Of a stretch of 64,000 bases of DNA, positions 1-8,527 are shown piece by piece (the stretch's first letter is position 1; each line of letters begins with the position of its first letter). The DNA comes from Candidatus Magasanikiibacteriota bacterium. Its GTDB lineage: Bacteria; Patescibacteria; ABY1; Magasanikbacterales; 2-02-FULL-50-9b. The stretch lies in assembly GCA_903893485.1 (NCBI GenBank), contig CAITMK010000012.1, positions 62,001 to 126,000 of the forward strand, written 5' to 3'. The notes below the pieces were generated by a model. That model did no database searches and had not been told where the DNA came from. It worked only from the letters and a program-made list of their open reading frames with translations. Position numbers and translations under genes: made by a program.

Positions 1-432
1 TTTACTGCCAAAGAATTTCCAGTTATCCGTCCGCTCATGGAAAAGGTGTTGGGAGTGAAATTTGTATTTCGAAATTTTCCGCTCACCACGATTCATACAC
101 ACGCATATAATGTAGCGCTTGCAGGCACCTGTGCCAAAGCGCAAGGGAAATTTTGGGAATATCATGATCAGGTTTTTTTGAATCAAACTGATTTGACTGA
201 TACGGCGCTCGCACATTATGCGCAAACCGCGGGTTTGGATACTGATAAATTTGCAACGTGTTTTAGTGACAAAACTTATAAAGACGAAGTTGCACGTGAC
301 GCGCAAGATGGCTATGCGCTTGGGGTTCGTGGCACGCCAACATTTTTCATTGATGGTTTCAAAGTTGAAGGCGCAATTCCAACCGATGCGTGGACCGTAA
401 TTTTGGGCAAACTTGGAATCTCGGTTAATTAA
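1..432 (+). CDS. DsbA-like thioredoxin-fold protein, C-terminal part (5' end outside window)
   Basis: The frame is open from the first base, so the N-terminus with the expected CXXC motif is missing. The visible part has the DsbA/Thioredoxin_4 pattern: a strand followed by FRNFPL, an A-G-TCAKAQGKFWEYHD segment, and the cis-proline loop GVRGTPTFFIDG near the end. Proteins of this family oxidise or isomerise disulfides in exported proteins. The stop is one base before the ATG of the next gene, a very Cys-rich exported protein, which suggests that protein as the substrate. An internal ATG at 37 is not a likely start because the fold would be truncated. Family call is confident; oxidase versus isomerase cannot be decided without the active site. 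Confidence 0.85.
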   Translation, partial: FTAKEFPVIRPLMEKVLGVKFVFRNFPLTTIHTHAYNVALAGTCAKAQGKFWEYHDQVFLNQTDLTDTALAHYAQTAGLDTDKFATCFSDKTYKDEVARDAQDGYALGVRGTPTFFIDGFKVEGAIPTDAWTVILGKLGISVN

Positions 433-433
433 T

Positions 434-3025
434 ATGAAACAGCTGCTGCAAAAACTTGGGATCATGGTAAGTTTTGCAGCGGCAGTTTTTTTTCCGGTTG
501 CACGGCCGGTGTTTGCTGCAACATCTAATTGTTGTTTATATCAACCAAATACTGCGGCACCACAATGGTTAAATGATTTGGGTGCAAGTGCAAATGTGGT
601 GACGAAACTTCCAGCATCAGGAAAGTGTGACGCACCATCCGAGGTCGTATCAATTTCAGCGTTGAAAGAATTTTATACGGGGGACGTTTTAACCAATGAC
701 GCGGCAACTTGCTCAAGTGCCAGCGGTAACGAAGTCAAATTGTCTCAGGCAAGTAATGCGCCAATCCAATGTTGCATGCTGCAGAGTAGTGATTCAAAAA
801 CAGTGGCATGCGTTCCAAAAAAAGCAGGGGATGGTGCGACAAGTTGTCTTACTGCCACGGTTTCGCAAATTAAATCTGGCATGTCAATTGTTCAGACCAC
901 AAATACTTGTGACTCTCAAGTGCCATGTCAAAATTTAACACTTGCGCAAACGGCGCAAACCTTGAATAGTGGTGCACAAAATCCTGCGCCTGCTGCGGGT
1001 GCTGCAGCAGATGGGGCAAATGCGCCAACACCTCCCTGGACCAAAACGGATTGTTTGTTAGAAAAAGATGCGGGCGGCGCAACACATAACATGTGGTTGC
1101 CACCAGCAAATGATGCAACTGCGACAACAGGAAATTATTGTTACGTAAAACCAATCCCGGTTAATTTGGAAATTCCATTTGGCGGGCAGATTTCAACAGC
1201 AACGGGGCTTCCACAATATATTAACGCGGCATACAAATATGCAATCGGTATTGCGGTCATGGCAGCGGTGCTCATGTTTATGTACGGGGGGTTTTTGTGG
1301 ATGTTTTCTGGTGTTTCAAGTCAGATAAGTCAGGCTAAGACGGTGATGCTAACTTCTATTACTGGATTAACATTGGTTTTTGGTGCATATATTATTTTAA
1401 ATACCATTGATCCGTCGCTCATTAATTTGCAAGCGCCGCCGATTCATGCAATTAGGCCAGATGTTTTAGTGACCGCAGATAAATTAGCGACCTGTGATCC
1501 AAGTGCAGAAAATAGCTGCGGGCCTTCTAAGTATTGCGAGCCAACCATGACGGGTGTGGAAAATGCTTGTAACCGACAGATGATGGCTTTTGGTGGCGCG
1601 GTGTTCGGAAGTGCGGCGATTGCTGCTGCAGCTCCATTTGCGCTCGCTGCAGGCGCAACAGCACTTGCAAATGCTGGTGAAAAAATAGCTGCAGATGGGA
1701 TGGGTTTGATAATAAAAAATGCCGCCAAAAGCGCCGCGGTTAATTATTTTAAGGGGCAAGCCGTTGAAACAGTGGGAAGTAAAATTACCGATGCCATTGG
1801 GCCGGCTGTTTTTGTAACACTTGGGTTGGCGTACGTAAATTATGAAATGGCACCAAAAGATGTGGAAGGATATTGCGTTGATTTAAATCACGATAAAATC
1901 GTGGGACAAATTTGCGCGGGCGATGCTGATTGTCAATCAAATAAATGTCTGCAAACCTCAAAAAGTTCATGCTCAACCGTAAAAAGAGGTATTTGTGTGA
2001 ACGGCGATTTACGTGATCCGTGTCCGATTGAAGTGACTGAACAAACTAAAAAGTATGCTTGCCTAAATGGCGTCACTTGCGTCGATAACGAACATGGATC
2101 AAGTAGATTCGGAATTGGATTTTGTTCCGACGGATCTCATTTAGGAATGCCATGCAACGATAAAGTTGCGTGTAAATCATTTGCTGATGGATTGAATTTG
2201 ATGTGTGCTGGCGGATATTGTCGACAAAAAGAGTATTATGAGAAAGACGGAACTCTTACTGATGTAGCCGGAGGTAATCCGCGTTGTATTATTCCGTCAG
2301 ATTGTACCGGTGATGATTATACTAAGCTTAATGCGTCTCAGCATTTGGGGCAGGCACTGGCCAGCGGTAGAACAACTTACGCCGGTTGTTTAAAAAAAGG
2401 TGATCCTGAATCTGGGCTGCCAGCACGTTTTTTGGTGCCAGTTATGAATTATGAAGTACGTGCTGCATATCTTGCAGAACTCAGTTCTTCAGGGATCTGC
2501 ACAACCGCGGCACCCTTTTTTGTTAATGCGGCTGGGAAAAAAACAGCAAACGTGTGCTACGTTAATATTTATCAAAGCAAAAAAACAGCAAGTCCTCCAG
2601 CCAAGGCTGAAGCGGAAAATAAAACAGTTTTAGACGCAATAAGTGCAAAATATGGAGCAAATAGTATGGGCTCTGATTTTGCAGCGGGTATTGTTTTTAA
2701 TAAAGTTGGTTGTGGAATTGATAAAGATCAAATTAACCACGCGGTTATTAATGGTACACCTATTTTTGATACATCAGGTGATTGTGTCATTGATGCTGGT
2801 TCGGTTCTCTCGCAAAATTTGGCATTAGTAAATGGCGTGGGAGTCGTCAGGGGATATTGTTCGGATCAAGTCGGCGGAAAAAATGGTGAAAGTTATGTTT
2901 GGACGCAGACAGAACTTGGACAATACCTTATGTATGTACACGCTGATGATGCAAATTCTGGATGGGTAAAGACGCCAGATCTGACCAATTTAAGCAACAC
3001 ATACGCAGGCACCGTGACGCAGTAA
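434..3025 (+). CDS. Cys-rich exported membrane protein with VirB2/T4SS-pilin-like core
   Basis: The 863-residue protein starts at ATG 434, where MKQLLQK leads into a signal peptide ending about residue 30 (VFA-AT). An ATG at 413 lies inside the previous gene and is rejected. A Cys-rich ectodomain is followed at about residues 265-330 by an amphipathic lead and two hydrophobic helices separated by a polar turn. The second helix ends in GAYIILNTIDPSL, the pattern of VirB2/TrbC-like pilins (PF18895-like) often seen in Patescibacteria. A further Ala-rich hydrophobic stretch and a long Cys-rich C-terminal region follow, with dozens of cysteines in total. The family normally has about 100-200 residues, so this is a much enlarged version. 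It may be part of a surface appendage or DNA-uptake/secretion apparatus; that role is inference. Confidence 0.7.
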   Translation: MKQLLQKLGIMVSFAAAVFFPVARPVFAATSNCCLYQPNTAAPQWLNDLGASANVVTKLPASGKCDAPSEVVSISALKEFYTGDVLTNDAATCSSASGNEVKLSQASNAPIQCCMLQSSDSKTVACVPKKAGDGATSCLTATVSQIKSGMSIVQTTNTCDSQVPCQNLTLAQTAQTLNSGAQNPAPAAGAAADGANAPTPPWTKTDCLLEKDAGGATHNMWLPPANDATATTGNYCYVKPIPVNLEIPFGGQISTATGLPQYINAAYKYAIGIAVMAAVLMFMYGGFLWMFSGVSSQISQAKTVMLTSITGLTLVFGAYIILNTIDPSLINLQAPPIHAIRPDVLVTADKLATCDPSAENSCGPSKYCEPTMTGVENACNRQMMAFGGAVFGSAAIAAAAPFALAAGATALANAGEKIAADGMGLIIKNAAKSAAVNYFKGQAVETVGSKITDAIGPAVFVTLGLAYVNYEMAPKDVEGYCVDLNHDKIVGQICAGDADCQSNKCLQTSKSSCSTVKRGICVNGDLRDPCPIEVTEQTKKYACLNGVTCVDNEHGSSRFGIGFCSDGSHLGMPCNDKVACKSFADGLNLMCAGGYCRQKEYYEKDGTLTDVAGGNPRCIIPSDCTGDDYTKLNASQHLGQALASGRTTYAGCLKKGDPESGLPARFLVPVMNYEVRAAYLAELSSSGICTTAAPFFVNAAGKKTANVCYVNIYQSKKTASPPAKAEAENKTVLDAISAKYGANSMGSDFAAGIVFNKVGCGIDKDQINHAVINGTPIFDTSGDCVIDAGSVLSQNLALVNGVGVVRGYCSDQVGGKNGESYVWTQTELGQYLMYVHADDANSGWVKTPDLTNLSNTYAGTVTQ

Positions 3026-3046
3026 TTAACTAGCTGCAGCGCGCTC

Positions 3047-3075
3047 TTGAACAATATTGACATCCGTGGTATCCT
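3047..3075 (+). promoter_or_regulatory. uvrA operon promoter
   Basis: TTGAAC (3047-3052), 17 bp, TATCCT (3070-3075), about 31 nt before the uvrA ATG. A second TTGACA at 3057 has no matching -10 at normal spacing. Confidence 0.5.
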
Positions 3076-3106
3076 CTGAGGCATTGTATTTCTTGTTCAA
3101 AATATT

Positions 3107-5944
3107 ATGCCACGACCTAAAGAAACCGGGGGAGAAAAGCTCATCGTTCGCGGATGCCGCGTGCACAATTTAAAAAATGTTTCCGTTGAAATTCCAAAAA
3201 ATTCTTTAACCGTAATTACGGGTTTATCTGGTTCGGGCAAGTCATCGCTCGCGTTCGATACAATTTATGCCGAAGGCCAACGTCGTTACGCCGAAAGTTT
3301 GTCGAGCTATGCGCGTCAATTCATGGGCATGCAAGACAAGCCAGACGTTGATGAAATGAAAGGCTTGTCTCCAACGATTGCGATTGATCAAAAAACCGCA
3401 GCGCTGAATCCACGTTCAACCGTTGGTACGGTTGCTGAAATTTATGACCACTTGCGTTTGCTTTTTGCACGCATCGGCAAGCAACATTGCCCGGAATGTG
3501 GTGGCGCCTCACGCGAATTTTCGCGCGGCCAAATCGTCGAAGAAATGCGTCGCATGGCGCGCGATGGGGAATTATATATTTTGGCGCCCGTATATAAGGA
3601 TGAAGCAATCACTGATCATGTTTTGTACTCAGCCATGGAAAAGGCAGAGGTTGAAATGGTGCGCGTTGACGGCATGTTTATTCGCAAAGGTGAAGTGATG
3701 CAATTGCATTTATCACCAGAAACACCACACACGATTGAATTTATTTGTGGCCGCATTGAAGATGTTAAAAAAGCAGATATTTCTGGCGCAGTTACCAAAG
3801 CACTTGAATGGGGAAATGGTTTTTTGATTGCCGTGTCACTCGAAACTGGCGCGGAAGAAATTTTTTCAACGGAACGTTTGTGTTCAAATTGTGGAAAACG
3901 GTTGCCGCAACTTGAGCCTGGATTTTTTAGTTTTAATTCGCCACACGGCGCATGTCCACGATGTACTGGTCTTGGTATCACGCTCGATGTTGATCCGGAT
4001 TTGGTAATTCCAAACAATCGTTTGACGCTTGCCGAAGGTGCGATTCAACCATGGACGCGCATTACGGGCAATCAGCAGTACTACCAAAAACTATTGTCAG
4101 CTGTTGCAGCGGTGCACGGATTTTCAACCGAAGAAGCGGTTGCAAACTTGCCAAAAAAAGCACTCGATATTTTGTTATACGGCACAGGCCAACAAATTTA
4201 TTCAGTTGAAGACAAGCCGGTTGTGTTTGAGGGTATCGTTGCAAATTTAACGCAACGTCACACCGAAACTACCTCAGATTATATCCGTAAAGAAATCGAA
4301 GGCTACATGCGTGAACGCATTTGTCCGGTGTGTACGGGCCGTCGTTTGCGCGCAGAAGCGCTTGCGGTTACAATTTTGGACAAAACGATTGCCGAATACA
4401 CCGCATTTTCGATCGAAGAAGCGATTGATGTGTTTGGCGCACTTGCCGCAGATAAAAAATCACCATTCACCGAACGCGAACAATTAATTGCAGCGCCCGT
4501 GGTGCGCGAAATTATTAAACGCTTGCAAGATTTGGCACGCGTTGGTTTGGAATATATCACCATCGATCGCTCAATGAATACGTTGTCTGGTGGTGAAGCG
4601 CAGCGTGTACGTTTATCAACGCAGCTTTCATCGGCGCTCACCGGCGTGATTTATATTTTGGATGAACCTTCGATCGGTTTACATCCAACTGACACACAAA
4701 AATTAATCGACACATTAAAATCACTTCGCGACATTGGTAACACGGTTATCGTTGTTGAACACGACGAAGCAATGATGCAGCAAGCAGATTATGTGATTGA
4801 TGTTGGCCCAGGCGCGGGCCGTTACGGCGGCGAAATTATGGCAGCAGGTACATTAAAAGATGTTTTGAAATGCAAAGATTCTTTGACCGCACAATATTTG
4901 TCCGGCAAGCGCAGCATTGAAGTGCCAAAAAAATTGCACAAAGGCACGGGCAAAAATATTACCATCAAAGGTGCAACCGCATTTAATTTGCGCAACATCG
5001 ATGTCTCAATTCCACTTGGTAAATTTGTTTGTGTGACCGGTGTTTCAGGTTCGGGTAAATCAACACTTATCATCGACATTTTGGGCAAGGCTTTGGCGAA
5101 ACATTTTTTCCGCGCAAAAGATGAACCAGGTGCACACAAATCAATCACTGGTTTGGAACACATCGACAAAGTTATTACGATTGATCAATCACCAATTGGT
5201 CGCACACCGCGTTCAAATCCTGCAACATACACCAGCGTGTTCACCGCGATCCGCGATTTGTACACCGAGCAGCCAGAAGCAAAAATGCGTGGCTACGATG
5301 CGGGTAAATTTTCTTTCAACGTGAAAGGCGGCGGCCGTTGTGAAGCATGTAGCGGTGAAGGGTACGTGCGCATCCCAATGCAATTTTTGGCGGACGTATA
5401 TGTTGAATGTGATGAATGTCACGGCAAACGTTATAACGCAGAAGCGCTCGACATTCATTATCGTGGTAAACATATCGCCGACGTTTTGGCGATGACGGTT
5501 GATGAAGCGCGTCAGTTTTTTCACGACGTTCCAGGCATTGCAGATAAGCTCGAAATTTTGTTTGATGTGGGTTTAGGTTATTTGCAACTTGGCCAGCCAG
5601 CGACAACGCTTTCAGGTGGTGAAGCGCAGCGTGTGAAACTTGCAACAGAACTTTCGCGTCGCGCAACGGGTAAAACGTTATACATTTTGGATGAACCAAC
5701 AACGGGTTTGCACTTCGAAGATATCAAACGCCTCCTTCACGTTCTTCAAAAATTAGTTGAAAAAGGAAATTCACTCTTGGTAATTGAGCATAATACTGAT
5801 ATCATTAAGTCATCAGATTGGGTAATTGATTTGGGCCCTGGTGGCGGCAAACATGGCGGCCAGGTAGTTGCAGAGGGCGCACCAAAAGATGTTGCCAAAA
5901 TTAAAGGCAGCCCAACAGGATTACAATTAAAAGCGGTTTTATGA
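3107..5944 (+). CDS. uvrA: UvrA, excinuclease ABC subunit A
   Basis: This is the DNA-damage recognition ATPase of nucleotide excision repair, acting as a dimer with UvrB. At 945 residues it is normal length. Both ABC modules are intact: Walker [10 protein letters not shown] near residue 40 and GVSGSGKST near residue 645, with signatures LSGGEAQRV near 495 and 835 and Walker [11 protein letters not shown] and [10 protein letters not shown]. Zinc-binding Cys pairs are visible (CPECGG, CSNCGK...CPRC, CEAC...CDEC). There is no Shine-Dalgarno sequence before ATG 3107. The stop overlaps the next start as ATGA, so uvrA heads a translationally coupled operon with the pseudouridine synthase and gmk. 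Confidence 0.98.
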   Translation: MPRPKETGGEKLIVRGCRVHNLKNVSVEIPKNSLTVITGLSGSGKSSLAFDTIYAEGQRRYAESLSSYARQFMGMQDKPDVDEMKGLSPTIAIDQKTAALNPRSTVGTVAEIYDHLRLLFARIGKQHCPECGGASREFSRGQIVEEMRRMARDGELYILAPVYKDEAITDHVLYSAMEKAEVEMVRVDGMFIRKGEVMQLHLSPETPHTIEFICGRIEDVKKADISGAVTKALEWGNGFLIAVSLETGAEEIFSTERLCSNCGKRLPQLEPGFFSFNSPHGACPRCTGLGITLDVDPDLVIPNNRLTLAEGAIQPWTRITGNQQYYQKLLSAVAAVHGFSTEEAVANLPKKALDILLYGTGQQIYSVEDKPVVFEGIVANLTQRHTETTSDYIRKEIEGYMRERICPVCTGRRLRAEALAVTILDKTIAEYTAFSIEEAIDVFGALAADKKSPFTEREQLIAAPVVREIIKRLQDLARVGLEYITIDRSMNTLSGGEAQRVRLSTQLSSALTGVIYILDEPSIGLHPTDTQKLIDTLKSLRDIGNTVIVVEHDEAMMQQADYVIDVGPGAGRYGGEIMAAGTLKDVLKCKDSLTAQYLSGKRSIEVPKKLHKGTGKNITIKGATAFNLRNIDVSIPLGKFVCVTGVSGSGKSTLIIDILGKALAKHFFRAKDEPGAHKSITGLEHIDKVITIDQSPIGRTPRSNPATYTSVFTAIRDLYTEQPEAKMRGYDAGKFSFNVKGGGRCEACSGEGYVRIPMQFLADVYVECDECHGKRYNAEALDIHYRGKHIADVLAMTVDEARQFFHDVPGIADKLEILFDVGLGYLQLGQPATTLSGGEAQRVKLATELSRRATGKTLYILDEPTTGLHFEDIKRLLHVLQKLVEKGNSLLVIEHNTDIIKSSDWVIDLGPGGGKHGGQVVAEGAPKDVAKIKGSPTGLQLKAVL

Positions 5945-6660
5945 GCACACTCACCCCACAGGTAATTGCAGAAACTCCGGACTACGTGGTGGTGTTAAAA
6001 CCAGCAGGTCTTTTGGTTCACGAAGCAGATAGCGCGCCAGGCGAAAAAACATTGGTTGACTGGCTCATCAAAAAATATCCAGAAGTAAAAAAAGTTGGTG
6101 ACGATCCAAAAACTCGCCCGGGCATTGTGCATCGCCTTGATCGCGAAGCGTCGGGTCTTTTGGTGGTGGCTCGAACACAAAAAATGTTCGAGATGTTAAA
6201 AATACAATTTCAGGAACACACAATCGATAAACGATACATGGTTTTGGTGCACGGCAAAGTGATTAACTCACATGGCGACATCAAATTGCCAATCGGGCGT
6301 GCCGGCCGCGGTGGCCGCATGGCAGCGCACAACACCGGCGTTGAAGACGCGCGCGAAGCACACACGTTTTATGAAGTTAAAGCGCGCTACGGTGGCGTTA
6401 CGCTCCTTGAGGTAACCATCACCACGGGTCGCACGCACCAAATCCGCGTGCACATGTTTGCGCTCCAGCATCCAGTTGTTGGCGACACCTTGTATCCGGT
6501 TAAAAAAGTTGGCAAAGCGTTTCCAATTTTGGATCGGTTGTTTTTGCACGCAACACATTTGGCATTCACGGATTTAGCAGGGCAGCGCGTTGAATTCGAT
6601 GCCCCGCTTCCAACAGAACTCGATCGATACCTTACGTACTTTAAACCAGTGACCGTATGA
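5941..6660 (+). CDS. RluA/RluD-family pseudouridine synthase
   Basis: The 239-residue protein converts specific uridines in rRNA or tRNA to pseudouridine. The catalytic-loop motif HRLDREASGLLV holds the essential Asp at about residue 65, and the family RTHQIRVH motif lies near residue 165. No N-terminal S4 domain is present, so it resembles RluA/RluC-like short forms rather than full RluD, and the target cannot be assigned. Start and stop both overlap neighbours as ATGA (with uvrA at 5941 and gmk at 6657), so it is the coupled middle gene of the operon. Confidence 0.93.
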   Translation: MSTLTPQVIAETPDYVVVLKPAGLLVHEADSAPGEKTLVDWLIKKYPEVKKVGDDPKTRPGIVHRLDREASGLLVVARTQKMFEMLKIQFQEHTIDKRYMVLVHGKVINSHGDIKLPIGRAGRGGRMAAHNTGVEDAREAHTFYEVKARYGGVTLLEVTITTGRTHQIRVHMFALQHPVVGDTLYPVKKVGKAFPILDRLFLHATHLAFTDLAGQRVEFDAPLPTELDRYLTYFKPVTV

Positions 6661-7235
6661 ACCAGAAGCCACCGATTTTTATTATCACGGGCCCTAGCGG
6701 CGTTGGAAAAACAACCATCGCTCATGCACTCCTGCGACGATTTAAGTGGCTCCAAAAAGTGACCACGCACACCACGCGCACGCCACGCCCCGGTGAGATC
6801 GATGGGCGCGATTATCATTTTGTTACGCCCGTGGAATTTGAAAAAAAGATAAAGGCCAATGAATTTTTGGAACATGCAACCGTGTATGGCGACAGCTATG
6901 GCACCGCATGGAAAGACGTTGATGCAGTTGCAAACGCTGGCCACGCCGCACTTTTTGTGGTTGACGTGCAAGGCGCGAAAACCTTAAAACGAAAATTAAA
7001 AACCGCGTCACTAATTTTTTTGGCGCCAGATAGTTTGCAATCTTTGCGCACCCGCATCGGCCGCCGCCGCAGCAACGAAACGCCGGAGCAACTCGAGCGC
7101 CGCATGAAAACCGCAACCGACGAAATGGCATCACAGGGAAACGCGGACCACATTATTTTAAATCGACAAGGTGAGCGCCCACTGGCAATTCGGGCAGTGG
7201 CACATGTTTTGAAGAGTAAAATGCAGGGGCGCTAG
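6657..7235 (+). CDS. gmk: Guanylate kinase
   Basis: The 192-residue enzyme phosphorylates GMP to GDP with ATP. Visible motifs are the P-loop GPSGVGKTT (residues 12-20), the GMP-binding stretch RTPRPGEIDGRDYHFV (41-56), and VYGDSYGT, which replaces the usual YGNxYGT. Length is slightly short of the 200-210 typical of bacteria but complete. It begins within the stop of the preceding pseudouridine synthase gene (ATGA) and therefore probably depends on translational coupling. A separate promoter for rplS follows it. Confidence 0.97.
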   Translation: MNQKPPIFIITGPSGVGKTTIAHALLRRFKWLQKVTTHTTRTPRPGEIDGRDYHFVTPVEFEKKIKANEFLEHATVYGDSYGTAWKDVDAVANAGHAALFVVDVQGAKTLKRKLKTASLIFLAPDSLQSLRTRIGRRRSNETPEQLERRMKTATDEMASQGNADHIILNRQGERPLAIRAVAHVLKSKMQGR

Positions 7236-7252
7236 GTTCCCATCTATCGCTC

Positions 7253-7281
7253 TTGACGAAAAACCCCCACTTTGCTAAACT
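7253..7281 (+). promoter_or_regulatory. rplS promoter giving a leaderless mRNA
   Basis: TTGACG (7253-7258), 17 bp, TAAACT (7276-7281), then only 9 nt to the rplS ATG at 7291. Transcription should begin within a few bases of the start codon. Confidence 0.75.
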
Positions 7282-7290
7282 AGTCCCACT

Positions 7291-7650
7291 ATGGAACTTC
7301 ACCCAGAAATCCGCCCGGGCGCTTTCATCCGCGTACACCAGGCGATCAAAGAAACAACGCCAAAAGGCGAAGTAAAAGAACGTATTCAGATTTTCGAAGG
7401 TTTGGTGCTTAAGCGCTCACACCGCAAGGAAATTGGTGCGACTATTATTGTGTACAAAAAATCAGGCACTGTTGGTGTGGAAAAAATCTTTCCACTCAAC
7501 TCTCCAACTATCAAAAAGTTTGAGTTTGTACGCCAGTACAAAGTAGCCCGTGCAGATATCTCATTTGCAAAGGACACTCACAAGAAATTGAAAGAATTGC
7601 GCGCTCCAGGAACCGCTAAGCCAAAAGCTAAGGTTGCAAAAGCAAAATAA
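7291..7650 (+). CDS. rplS: Ribosomal protein bL19
   Basis: The 119-residue protein belongs to the large ribosomal subunit at the 30S interface. The family pattern is clear: FRPGAF-like IRPGAFIRV at the start, KERIQIFEGLVL, then the SGTVGVEKIFPLNSP block and the RAD-S tail. A Lys/Ala-rich C-terminal extension of about 15 residues follows the core, as is common. Its start has no Shine-Dalgarno sequence and sits 9 nt from a -10 box. An intrinsic terminator follows directly. Confidence 0.97.
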   Translation: MELHPEIRPGAFIRVHQAIKETTPKGEVKERIQIFEGLVLKRSHRKEIGATIIVYKKSGTVGVEKIFPLNSPTIKKFEFVRQYKVARADISFAKDTHKKLKELRAPGTAKPKAKVAKAK

Positions 7651-7660
7651 TTTTTCTAGA

Positions 7661-7694
7661 AGAAAAAGCCCTGGTGAAAGCCGGGGCTTTTTTG
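7661..7694 (+). terminator. rplS terminator
   Basis: Stem AAGCCC-GG / CC-GGGGCTT around a GAAAG loop, followed by a T run. The -10 box of the next gene starts at 7695, directly after it. Confidence 0.85.
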
Positions 7695-7700
7695 TATACT
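7695..7700 (+). promoter_or_regulatory. -10 box (TATACT) of the 7710 gene
   Basis: TATACT lies 9 nt before ATG 7710. Any -35 would fall inside the rplS terminator stem (TGGTGA at 7672), so the promoter depends mainly on the -10. Confidence 0.6.
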
Positions 7701-7709
7701 GATCAACAT

Positions 7710-8459
7710 ATGATTTGGGATCCGATCACTCTAAAACAAGAAGATGAGCTGCGCGCTGCGACAAACAGCTGTCTAGCTGCAAATAAAAAAACGCCAACGA
7801 TTGCATTGCGCGTTGCAGGAGTAGACATTGTCCTATTTGCGATATTTCTTTTTTGGGCTCACACAAGTACACTCACCTCTGATGTAATTTGGGATATAAG
7901 CATTTTTTTATTATTTATCCCCATCATGTGTTTGGCTGCTTGGGTGCAATCAAATGATAATGTGACTTTTATGACCGTGCGTCTTGCCCACGGTTGGGAT
8001 GTCATCACCAATCCAGATAAACAGCGATTCCGTGATTTAAATGCTAAATATAATTTTTTGATACCACGTGATACTCTAAAAAGAGGTGAGGGGGCTTACG
8101 TATGCCGTAATGAAATTTGGGGTAAGGCATCGCAAACAAGTTTCTTTTCGTGCCAAATTGATTATGCATGCGGTGGTAACAGAATCACAGCTGCTGAATC
8201 TCGACAATTACTTTTTGTAAAATTACCTGCGCCACAAAAATCAATAAAAACAGATGGTGATTTTGACATTTCAATCCTGAGTTCTGCAGCTCAGGCGGCA
8301 TGGAATGATTTGACTGCACAATGTGGTAAGACCAAATTTATTATTGAAAATGACCTTGCGGCAATTAGCACGTTAACGGGATTCCTAAAGTTAGGGACAC
8401 CGGAAAAAATTGAAGAAGTGTGTGTTAAAATTTTGGCATTAGCTGCTGCGCTTGTATAA
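7710..8459 (+). CDS. Unrecognised two-helix membrane protein
   Basis: The 249-residue product is not recognised. ATG 7710 (MIWDPITL) is chosen because a TATACT box lies 9 nt upstream; the earlier ATG at 7674 is inside the rplS terminator. Residues about 33-80 form two hydrophobic helices joined by a short turn, leaving a large C-terminal region of about 165 residues probably in the cytoplasm. No catalytic motif or signal peptide is seen. It is monocistronic and convergent with the next gene across a shared hairpin terminator. Confidence 0.75.
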   Translation: MIWDPITLKQEDELRAATNSCLAANKKTPTIALRVAGVDIVLFAIFLFWAHTSTLTSDVIWDISIFLLFIPIMCLAAWVQSNDNVTFMTVRLAHGWDVITNPDKQRFRDLNAKYNFLIPRDTLKRGEGAYVCRNEIWGKASQTSFFSCQIDYACGGNRITAAESRQLLFVKLPAPQKSIKTDGDFDISILSSAAQAAWNDLTAQCGKTKFIIENDLAAISTLTGFLKLGTPEKIEEVCVKILALAAALV

Positions 8460-8468
8460 AGATCTGAT

Positions 8469-8508
8469 TCAAAAAAGCCTTGGTGAAAACCAAGGCTTTT
8501 GCTTTTGA
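8469..8508. terminator. Bidirectional terminator
   Basis: Perfect stem AAGCCTTGGT / ACCAAGGCTT with a GAAA loop. A and T runs on the two sides let it serve the convergent genes ending at 8459 and 8528. Confidence 0.85.
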
Positions 8509-8527
8509 AATGTTCTCTTATTGCGGA

